64,000 bases of DNA. Source: Gliomastix tumulicola (taxonomy: Eukaryota; Ascomycota; Sordariomycetes; Hypocreales; Bionectriaceae). Of this stretch, positions 21,179-30,600 are shown piece by piece. The stretch spans positions 1,852,209-1,916,208 of the forward strand of contig BCHX01000005.1 of the NCBI GenBank assembly GCA_001599755.1. Reading direction: 5' to 3'. The notes under the pieces are model-generated. The model did no database searches and was not told the origin of the DNA. It saw only the letters and a program-made list of their open reading frames with translations. Each line of letters starts with the position of its first letter. Position 1 is the first letter of the stretch. The translations under genes and the position numbers were made by a program.

Positions 21179-21446
21179 TCAAGGGTCCTGCTCAACCCCC
21201 TCGAGCGTAAGCCTCTTGTCGGGGTCGACGACGAGTAACTCATACGCAACCGCACCGAGAGACGAGGCGTGTGCGCGGTCTAGCCAAAGTCCAAGATCTT
21301 GATCTCGCCGTGCATGCCCGCCAAGATAAGTATCCTCCGGCTTGAATGTCCCTGTGGATGAGCCGAAGCTTTGCAGCGCAGCTCCCCCGCCCCTTCCAAA
21401 AGCATGCCTTAGCCCATGGCAGCGAATTTAGAAGACGGGTGACCAT
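21179..21446 (-). pseudogene. protein kinase relic (catalytic-loop to C-lobe fragment)
   Basis: Read on the minus strand with frame changes, this holds consecutive kinase landmarks: LIHRDI, which with one base removed continues KPEDTYLGG, then HGEIKILDFG followed by a stop. After another shift comes SLGAVAYELLVVDPDKRLT, ending EGVEQDP with TGA where kinases usually have Trp. The catalytic HRD and magnesium-binding DFG are both visible, but the activation segment and much of the C-lobe are missing. No intact kinase frame exists around it. It is a decayed fragment, not a functional gene. Confidence 0.7.
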
Positions 21447-21447
21447 A

Positions 21448-21993
21448 CTAGGCTAAGAACCGGCTGCAATGTTCTAGCCCTTTCCTCACGACTATTTTCT
21501 GATGCAGTTGGGTGGTCTCGCTCAGTCTCGCTCTTTCACACTCAGCAGCAGCTCGTCGCTTGGATTTGGCAAGCTCCCGTCCTCGATCGGGCGTGGGTTC
21601 TTCGCCGACAACTTCCGTCTCGAAATGACCAGCCAGAGGTAAAGCGTGGTAAATGAAACAGAATGGAATAATCACCCCTGGAATCAAAACGACCAAGGAC
21701 CATAATCTTCCAGTACCAAGCGCAGCCAGCAAGCCCAAGACCTGAAGCAGCCAGATGAAGGCGAGGACATGGGAGCTTCTCTGGAGCTGCTTATTCCCCC
21801 CATACCGGGGTCCGTTTTGGCGAATGTTTGGAGAGGCTCGGGTAGACGGAGGAAGTCTTGGATACGACGGCCGTTGCGAAATGATGGACTCTTTCCTTCG
21901 CATGACGAGCCAGTCGAAGAAGAGGATGGCGCCGGTGAGGAGACATCTGAACAGCACCTGCGCGCAGCATTCGGTTATGCAGTCGTTGGACAT
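21448..21993 (-). CDS. hypothetical membrane protein
   Basis: Single open frame of 181 residues starting MSNDCITECCAQ. There is a hydrophobic segment near residues 13-30 (VLFRCLLTGAILFFDWLV) and a strong pair near 77-115 (VLAFIWLLQVLGLLAALGTG, then LWSLVVLIPGVIIPFCFIYH), then a charged C-terminal tail with a KSKRRAAAECERAR helix. The hydrophobic pattern suggests two or three membrane spans. I do not recognise a family. It ends only 2 bases before the kinase relic on the same strand, so it could be a leftover or re-used part of a larger decayed gene. Confidence 0.4.
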   Translation of the reverse strand: MSNDCITECCAQVLFRCLLTGAILFFDWLVMRRKESIISQRPSYPRLPPSTRASPNIRQNGPRYGGNKQLQRSSHVLAFIWLLQVLGLLAALGTGRLWSLVVLIPGVIIPFCFIYHALPLAGHFETEVVGEEPTPDRGRELAKSKRRAAAECERARLSETTQLHQKIVVRKGLEHCSRFLA

Positions 21994-22285
21994 GACTTTC
22001 TCTTTGGGTATGCTTGTGTGAGGTGGAAATCAGGCGATGGTAGGATGCTATGTAGGGACCAAAAGCTGAGGATTTACATATGTGGCTGGTATATCACGGC
22101 GGTGTCGGTCATTGTACACGTTACAGGCGATGAAATTTCTCCCAACCACCGAATATCAGCCCCAAAAGAAACCGCCCCTATGAGAACCTTATCTTCGACT
22201 TATAGTTAATAGGTCCGAGGCCATCAAATGAGGAGAATCCCCGCCGCCTCGAGCAAGAGAGGCAGATCTGCGTACGCTTCGACAC

Positions 22286-23227
22286 CTACGGTAGATCGCA
22301 ATCATAGAGGTCATTCCACCACATGATCTCCTGGAGCCTCTCTTCACTCAGCTTCACCCTCGCGAAATGCTCTCTCTGCGGCGTCCTGACCCTCCGATGA
22401 ATCTCCCCAGCCGTCTTCCAGCCGAGATACCCGGCCATCTCCCAGTCGATAACCCCAGTGATCTTATCATTATCCACGATGATATTAGACTCGGTCAGGT
22501 CATTGTGCATGAAGCTCAAGTCCTGATCAAGGCTGGCGGAGAATATGAGCTCGCCCTCGGTCTGGTGAATGCGCCCGTTGGTTAGGATGTTTGGATCCTG
22601 AACAACGTGGCCACGCTCTCCCAGGCGGTAGCCTGGAGGTGTGATCGTGTGAAGGCGTCGGAGTATATCTCGTGCTTGGGCCTTGAAAGATTCCCTCTGG
22701 GACAGGGATAGATATGGCCAAGCAACGTTGAGACACACGCCCGGGAGTCGCTCTTGGACTAATACCTGACGGCCGTTGATCTGTAGGCCAAATTAGCATC
22801 ACAATGAGTACTAGTATTTAGGCAGTTTAGGATAGAAATTGAGCACCTTGCCGGAAAAGTGAATATTTGGTACTCTGATATCGCCTTTCAGAACGCCTTT
22901 GGCAAGATTGATAGCTTGGACCTCGTTGGCGTCGGCATATGAATAATCCATCTCTGCTTCTTCGTGCAGATGGCTCGACTTCACGATGACGCTCCCCAAA
23001 GCAAAGACGTCGCGGCCCCCTTCGTCAGCCGGATAGATCTGGTTGGATTCGGCGCAAAGAGCGACCACGGAGGCCCAATAGTTCAGGGAGTCCGGGCTGC
23101 TAGCGTCTGCATGCTGGTGATCAACTTGGAAGTCATCTGGCCTGGGGCAGTATCTCCCGTACCCAGGGACGTCTGCATACTTGTCGTTGGCCGGAATGCC
23201 AGCTGGATCAGACGTGTAAGGGTTCAT
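22286..23227 (-). CDS. APH-like phosphotransferase (protein-kinase-like fold)
   Basis: Two exons, 23227-22847 and 22780-22286, with a 66-bp phase-0 intron (donor GTGCTC, acceptor ACAG). Product 291 residues. N-lobe features are VFALGSVIVKSS (Lys of the ATP site) and ADANEVQAINLAKGVLKG (helix-C Glu). The hinge is INGRQVLVQERLPGVCLN. The catalytic loop is HNDLTESNIIVDNDKITGV, the Brenner motif with Asp and Asn, followed directly by IDWEMAGYLG with the metal-binding Asp. This is the APH/choline-kinase fold (PF01636) widespread in fungi as lineage-specific families; substrates are mostly unknown and antibiotic resistance should not be assumed. All key residues are present. Confidence 0.88.
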
Positions 23228-24007
23228 GACGAGGCCGCTGCGCTGTTGGGAAGGCAAAGGGGGAAAATGGGAGCATGAGATTGGCGTCACGCGAGGGAGG
23301 AAGTCTGGAAAGTTGAAGTTCTAATAGGAGCGGAGTTGATTTCACGTCCTCGACATGCATCGCTGCGCCCCCCCTCGGTTAGGCGCCCTGTCTGTCGTGT
23401 GGGGTAAGGGATCGTAGTTCGTTTTATGACCCCTAACTTAGTAGCGCAGGGAGCCTCGCGTAAGGCAAAACACACAACCAACAGCCAAGATGAAAATATC
23501 TCCACCATCATACGATAACTAATAAGTCATGGAATTTCTGTTGGTGAGCTTTAACTCCATGGGTCGCCGAAACAGGAACCAACACACACAGCCTCTCATA
23601 TCACCAACGGGCTCCTTCACTCTACCGATGGGCGTTCTTTTCCTACGCAAATGTGAACTTCATAGGACCAGACAACAGCCTCCTCGACATGTGCCTGGTT
23701 GGTTCTGTGTCCACGCCTGGCCGCGTTTGTAGTGGCCGACAAGGTCATAAGCCACGGCGATGATGACTCGAAGAAGGCAGAGTGTTGGTTCAAGATGCTT
23801 TCAAATGGTCTCGTGGGTGAAGATGTGATGGTTCGCGTCTCCTCGAGAGGCTTCTGCAGATGGCCATATAAAGGGTTGTGCTTCCACCTGTCTTTTCGTT
23901 CCTTCCTCATCACCAATATCTCATTAGCATTCTCAACAGCATTCCAATTCTTTCTTACCTTCGACGTTTCTACACCTTCAAACCACCAACAAGCCCTCAA
24001 CTTCAAC
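23228..24007. other. intergenic / leader region
   Basis: Between the minus-strand APH-like gene and the small plus-strand candidate gene. Only the TATA box near 23867 and a pyrimidine/CAA-rich leader near 23885-24007 stand out. Confidence 0.45.
23867..23873 (+). promoter_or_regulatory. TATA box upstream of small candidate gene
   Basis: TATAAAG about 140 bp before the ATG at 24008, followed by a C/T-rich then CAA-rich leader, the same promoter style as the secreted Dabb gene. Confidence 0.45.
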
Positions 24008-24151
24008 ATGGCCAAGCGATGCTCCGTCCGCGAGCAGTGGATCAAGACCACCGGTGGAACTCACCACTGCCCTGGCCACTACATCGAACCGGTCCCTATT
24101 TGTGATCAAGATGAGATCATCCCGATGCTCGTTTCTTCTTTCTCTCCTTAG
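24008..24151 (+). CDS. candidate small gene (47 residues)
   Basis: A short frame beginning MAKRCSVREQWIKTTGG with ATG context caacATGgcc, close to the fungal optimum. A TATA box lies about 140 bp upstream and the leader ends in CAAC-rich sequence, so transcription is plausible. The product is 47 residues with three Cys and a HHCPGHY segment; no signal peptide or membrane helix is present. The frame is open further 5' but with no better start. I do not recognise it. It could also be the first exon of a spliced gene, or a transcribed non-coding locus. Confidence 0.4.
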   Translation: MAKRCSVREQWIKTTGGTHHCPGHYIEPVPICDQDEIIPMLVSSFSP

Positions 24152-25254
24152 GCAAGCAGCCAATTTGTAAGGTCTTCCTCCAACCATGCCATTGTCACAG
24201 ATATCAGAAAATTAATTCCTTGTTGCCTAGGTAGCCTCAATCTCCCCTGGTGTGTACCTGCCCTTGACAATAGGGGAGCCGAGGTGTTGCATGGCCGGCA
24301 GACAGAGAGAGAGAGAGTTCACGTCGGGCTGAGAAGAGGAGCATTCAATCTATTGCGAGAGTGGCTGGGCTGGGAAGGGATGGCTCCGATGGGGTTCTTT
24401 GGGGATGAGAAGATATAGACGTAGAGTATAGCTTGAATAAACTCAGTGGATGAAGTTTGGGGTCTATCAGTGCCCCGTAGAGGTTCGTTCATCCAAACCC
24501 ATCTCAGTAATGCACAAGGAATGAAACCACAGTGCCGGGTAGTAGAATGTCGTCCCAACTGCGGTTCCTGGCAGGATAGAAAGAAAAGATACTCCAGCGA
24601 GGGGATGAAATACACAAAGATATTCAGGAAAAGAAATAGGGACCAGTGGATGCCTATTCACCAGCAAATTGTGTAGAGAAGAGGGACAGATCGACGGAAT
24701 CTATATGGACTAAAGTAAGACTGTGTAAGAAAGGCGAAACAATGGAACAGGACAAAACAAAGACACATTAGGTAACTTCCTCCCAATATAGCCTAGACGA
24801 GCACTTAATCAAGACAATACTGGATGGGATTCACTATCCATTTCGAATAATATTACTCAAGTCGTGGCTAGGAGTATTAGATACTAGGCGGTCGACTAAA
24901 AAGGGCATTAACAGCGTTAGATGCCACCTACGTACGAGCTTGACCTAATGGGAACATGCGCTCCAAATGGCCTGAGGATGTCCCTCGAGACAGCATGTAT
25001 GTAAACATTTCCATATTTCCAAGATGTATCCTTAAAGAGCAACAGTGCCGTGATATAAGGGAGACGTAAGAGTGAATTTGAGATATATTAGGTTCTATCC
25101 AACGACTGGCCAGAAGGGGGGGGGCTTACTCAATTATCTGTCCGAAGCAGGATATGGAGCAATTAATTCGAGAGCGCAAGTTGAGGTAAGTCGTCCCTTG
25201 AAACAAAGCCAGCCAGGCATATATTCGTTCGCACGAGAAAGCAGAATCCGTCCA
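24152..25254. other. intergenic, no supported gene
   Basis: A/T-richer than its surroundings, with a short GA repeat near 24303-24315. No recognisable coding sequence. Confidence 0.45.
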
Positions 25255-26841
25255 TCACTTATACCGATTGTTCAGCCCATAACTCCAAGTAGACAACACC
25301 ACCCTGATCAGCGTGCTCGCCAACGGAAACACAGCGTGGATGACCGACACGGCCGCAATGTTCCGCAGGCAAAAGACCCCTTCCGTCAACTGCACGAATC
25401 CTAGATAGACATATATGTCAGCCACATCATGAGAAGAACAATTGTGTGCGCGATCCAATGTTCCGATGAAATAACACAACTTACTCGTCCAGTAAAGCCA
25501 CGACGCAATAAAGGTGGCCACAGACCAAAGCAGCGGCGCAATCGTCCACCACCTCCTCAACCTCCTCTTATACAAAAACAGCGCGAGACAGAAGATCCCC
25601 AGCGCAGACATGGCGAGATAGAAATACGTATACACGCTCAGATAGTACGTATCATCATCGCTGCCAAACGCCCGCAGCACCGTCAGCCCATCCCTGGTGT
25701 ACCCTTCGAACGTCTGCCCGATCATCCCGTCGGCGTCGCAGAGCCCCTTGTACCTGAGCGCCGTCGTGACGGCCGTGGCGAGGACGGGTATGCTGAAGAT
25801 GTTGAGGATCGTGTCGGCGAAGAGCGCGTCCGTCGCGGAGCCCTTGTAGTTCCTGCCGAAGCCGACGTAGAAGAGCAGCTGCGACCACATCATGCGTGGG
25901 CGGACGAGCCAGAGCAGCATGAGGTCCTTGAAGCTCGCGCCGTACCCGCCCGCCCGCACGAGATACGCCGTGACGGCGGCCTGCACAACCACCAGGACGG
26001 CACTGCCCAGCCCCGGCCAGGGTGTCCATATGTAATCCTCCGGGTGGACGAGGTCGCGGCTGCTCTTCCAGAACTGGCACCGGATCTGGAACTTGAAGTT
26101 GCCCGCGAGCGCGTTGATGGCGAAATAGACGACGTTGCTGAGTATGAGGGGCAGGATGATGCCAATCGGTGACGCGCAGTCGCCCTCGTGGGGGGCGGAG
26201 AAGGACGAGGCGACGCAGGAGAAGGAGCTCGTGGACGATTCAGGACGGGGCGTTGGCCAGGGCCCAAAGACGTTGGAGGACGCGGAGCTGATCTCGCAGA
26301 AGTAGTGTGTCAGGGCGTCGAGGCCATCGGAGTCGGTGAATAGGCGCCAGGTTTCACACTCGGTGTAGACGGTGCCTTCATTACTAAGTATAAGTAGGCA
26401 AGATATCCCATCAGCTGTGTATCCGGCACGTCGAGCCACTAGGAGGAGAACACCAACCACTCGAGACAGTCGGACTGAGACGAGCACGACGGCGGCGCAG
26501 CGCCACTGTTATAGCACGTCCGCCAGATATTCTTGCACGAGCTCTTGTCGCAGCAGCCAAAGTACCGGTCGTCTTTGTTCGAGCACGTCGAGCCAACATC
26601 GCAGCTATACCCGCCGGCGTCTACATAATTACCACCAATCCTGTGTAAGCCAGCAGATACGCCACAATACGAAACATGAAAAAAAAAAAAAAAAAAAAAA
26701 CTCACAGAGATTGTCGCTCGAGGCAACGCATACTTGTGCATCGAGCGTGCTGGTCGCCTTCCTGGCGAATATCGGTGCTGCTGTCGTCGCTGGTGCATGA
26801 AAAGAAGCGGTTTGGACCGCCGTGACGGAGGCGAGATGCAT
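25255..26841 (-). CDS. multi-pass membrane protein with Cys-rich N-terminal ectodomain
   Basis: Four exons: 26841-26706, 26620-26458, 26383-25485 and 25400-25255. Product 447 residues. After an Ala/Thr-rich N-terminus comes a Cys-rich stretch (YSCDVGSTCSNKD, FGCCDKSSCKNIWRTC, SCSSQSDC) of about ten Cys, then TECETWRLF and a Ser/Pro linker. At least six hydrophobic segments follow: IGIILPLILSNVVYFAINAL, LGSAVLVVVQAAVTAYLV, LLWLV with LLFYVGF, FSIPVLATAVTTAL, FYLAMSALGIFCLALFL, and the APLLWSVATFIASWLYW and C-terminal VIHAVFPLASTLI segments. The ectodomain resembles disulfide modules of fungal surface proteins. The first join is uncertain: donor GTGAGT runs into a T22 tract, and acceptors at 26621 (used here, phase 1) or near 26647 (needs a weaker donor) both keep frame. 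No family recognised. Confidence 0.75.
26679..26700. repeat. A22/T22 homopolymer inside intron 1 of the Cys-rich membrane gene
   Basis: On the gene strand the donor GTGAG runs directly into 22 T, so the tract starts at donor position +6. Confidence 0.9.
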
Positions 26842-27630
26842 GGCGGGATGTAGACGTGAATGTGTTTTTTTTGGTCGACCTGCACTCTCTTACGACATCG
26901 TCACAATAGAGCAACAGTTCCAACGGCCTGCCTACCGACACCTATTTCTGGCGTGATCTTTGTATTATATGCGATTCCAATCTATCGCAATGGCCTACCC
27001 GCATTCAATAGTTTGGTTTGGTTGACCAGTTGTCTGCCTCCCAAGGCCTGGACCGCCCATCGCTTCTCGAATCGGTGCTAGTCTGCCAAAGCTGAACTCG
27101 CGTGTGTTGGGGCTGAACATCACAGACGGACCAGGGTCACCTCCGTGCCCAATGAGATGGTGATAAATGCCAATGCTACATGGGTTCTAAGCCATATCGG
27201 CAAGCAGATGCCGTGTCGCGACGCTCATGTTCATGGATTGCCCAATATAAAGGGGGAGTTGGCGGTGGTGATTGATGCTGAGTCCGAACATCGCCACCCC
27301 AACTACTAGTAGACAGCCAGCAGACATAGACATCACACAACCTCAGAACAGCGCCACGACACAAGCAAGCAATGATTGTACCTCCTGCGTGCTAATTCTT
27401 AGTACCTAATCCGTTTTCCGTTTCTAACACACAACGTTTAAACCGAACGCCAACGATAACCGAGCCCTGCCTGTTGGATTTTTCAATGCCGTTGTAAAAA
27501 TTTGCCCGCCTGTCCAGGGATCCCCTCGCCGCCAAGAGAACAGGCTTTCTATCGCCTGGATAATACCTCCCATCCTTTGAAACGCCATTGTGAGGACCAA
27601 ATAGGGGTATCATGATTGTCTAGTCCCTCC
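26842..27630. other. intergenic, no supported gene
   Basis: Between the start of the Cys-rich membrane gene and the stop of the histidine kinase, both on the minus strand. Nothing recognisable. Confidence 0.45.
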
Positions 27631-30600
27631 TCAGTCAACCGCTTCCACCGACTTAGCAGGCTGCTCGGGCAGAGTCTTCGTTTGCTGTTCCGACGGCGGC
27701 TGTGTCTGCTGCTCCGATGAAGGCTCTGCTTGCTCCGCCAACGACGGCTCTGCGTCCTGCTTCGCATCATGCTTCGCGTCTTGTTCCGCGTCTTTCTCTG
27801 CCGTCGGCTCACCGTCCTGCTTGCCACCGTCCTGCTTGCCACCGTCCTGCTTGCCCGATGCCTCCCCCTCAGCCGGCTGCGCCGGAGACTCGGGGCTCAA
27901 GCCTCCGATCTTTCTAAGGACCAGCTGCATCCGCGCCTCCAGCTCCGGCATCCGATACGGCTTCACCAGCACGTCGTCGCATCCCGCCTGCTTCGCCTCC
28001 GTTATCTGCTCCTGCCTAGCGTTCGCAGTGACGGCGATGATTGGGACCCTGCCGCCCGATGAGCTGAGAATCTCCCCGCTGCTCTCCAGCTCGCGCACGA
28101 TGCGCGTGCACGTGAGACCATCTTGGACCGGCATCTCCACGTCCATCAAGACGAGGCTCAGTGGGACGGCTTCCGCGAGCAGTTGGCCTCTGGGGCCAGA
28201 CCCTTGGCCATCAACTTGTGCGAGGGCTTCCAGGTCGATAGGGTCAAGAGTGACAGCCTTGCGCAGCTTCTGGAGCGCCTCTATGCCGTGGTTGGCCACG
28301 TCAACAGTATAGCCTCTAGCCAGAAGCCCTCGTCGCGTGATTTGCTGATTGATCAGATTGTCCTCAACCACGAGGATGCCGTCCACGTTGACAGCGGGCG
28401 GCCTACGTCCCAGCTGCCGCTTGACGAGCGGACCCAGAAACCCCTTAATCCCGTTGACCGAGGGCTCTGAGAGGATGGGCACGATGTTGTCGTCATCCGC
28501 GCTGATGTTTATCACCTCCTTCAACTGGGCCGCCTCCTTCTCGGCCTCCTTCCTGGCCTCCTCGGCGGGTATGTATGCTTCAATGTAGAAGACAAAGGTA
28601 GAGCCGACGCCGAACTCGCTTGCCACTCCTATGGCTCCGTTCTGTAGCTCCGTGAGCCGTCGAGAGATGAACAAGCCCAGGCCCGATCCTCCATACCGCA
28701 CATGAGTCCTCGTGCTAGCCTGAACAAACTTGTTGAACAGGCCCTTCATCTCGTCCTCTGTCAGGCCTTGCCCTGTGTCTTTCACCTCGAACGTGAGATA
28801 CACGCCGTTATCGCGACCCTCAAGATCCGGCTGCTCATAGTCGTCTGCTTCGCTCTGGAAACGGGGGACGAAGTTGACTCCCGAAGTCGTTTCATCCGGT
28901 CGGATGCGGGATCCCTTCAGACGGATGGTGACGGTGCGCTCCGTTTCCGTCTTAGTGAACTTGATTGCGTTGGTGAGCAGGTTGATCAGTACCTGCCTGA
29001 CACGCGACGGGTCAAAGTCGAGAAACTCGTACCCGAGCTCCTTGAACGAGGCGTCGACCACCCAGCTCAGGCTGATATCTACCTTTCGAGCTTCAACCTC
29101 AAACATCTTGAGTGCATCCTGCATTATTACGATCGGATCAGTAGTGCATGGCGTGATGGCGAGCAGTTTCGAGTCTAGCTTGGACATGGTGAGAATGTCG
29201 TCGACGATGCGCTTCTGATGCTGCGCACACGTCAAGATGGTCTCAGCATTATCCATGGTCTCGACAAGCAGCTTCCTCGGATTGTTCCAGTCGGGGATCT
29301 CGTCGGATCGCGAACGACTGGACCGGTCCCCAGGTTTTTCGTCGGGGTCGGGCGGTGGAAGCACAAATGTCGTGCTGTTGGTCTCTGACGGCGTGCCGAG
29401 CTTGATAACGCGCGCGAGATTGGCAAGGATGGAGTCCGTAGAGTGGACAATGGCACTGAGAGGGTTCCGCATCTCATGCGACGTCATGTCAATGAAGTTT
29501 TGCTGCTGACGCTTCGACTCGAGCGCCTCCTCCTTGCGCTGCATCTCCTGCTCCAGCCGCCAATTCTGCTGAGACACATCACTGATGCAGCCAGTGAATG
29601 ACTGGATGACGCCTTCAGAGCTCTTGACCGGCATGAAAGTGGCCATGACGGAACGAGCAGCTGCAATGTCCTTACCACTTGCATCCTGCGCCGTCCACGT
29701 CGTCTTCAGCCTAATTTCCGCCGTCTGCGAGCGACCGGTCACCCGGAGTGTGGTCAGGGTCTCCTTCAACAGTGGGAGGTCTTCCTTAATGACGCACGTC
29801 TCCCAGGGCTCAAGGTCGACCTTGGTCAAATCAGCCTTGGCCAGTCCGCTGAGCTCCCAGAACGAGTTGTTGGCGCTGACGAGACGCCCGTCGAGGCTGA
29901 TGTCATACATGCCGACGGTCGCAAACTCAGCAAGGCGTTTGAGGTTCTGAGCTTCCTGTGCTCGCCTTACCGCCTCTTCCGCGGTGTCCTTCTGCTGAGT
30001 GACGTCCGTCAGACACGACAGCGTTCGGGCGACGGTTCCATCCGCAGCACGCTCAGCTTTAGTCAATGCGAGCACGTGGCGATATGTACAGGTATCCAGT
30101 CCGGCTACGGACGCAGAACGCCGGCTGCCTACGGTCGCTTTCGATTCTTCCTCGCGGGGTATTCGGAACTCGCATGTAACCACGTCGACATCGCTGAGCT
30201 TTGCGTACGCCGCCTGAATCTTGCTCCTGTCCTCGGGGACGACATGCTGGTATAAGGCGTCGGGCGATGTTGGACCTTTGGGATGGCCCGTGATTCTATA
30301 CCAGGCATCGTTGGCGAACGTGATGTTGCCCTTGCTGTCGTTGATGGACATGCCGACGGGGATGAATTCAGCAACAGCCTGGAAGTTCTGGATAGACTGG
30401 TTAGCTTGCTCGGTCTGCCATGCAAGTTTGCTCTGAAGCATTGCAGTATCATAAGCAGCCTGGGCAGCCGCATTCCTCCCACGCCGGGCCTCCTCCTCCA
30501 GAAGAACAGTTGACGCAAGTGAGCTCGTGAGCTTCTGGTGCAGCAGGGCGATGAACTGTTTGTAATCGTTGTCATAAGGGCGCCGGGGATTGAGGCCGAG

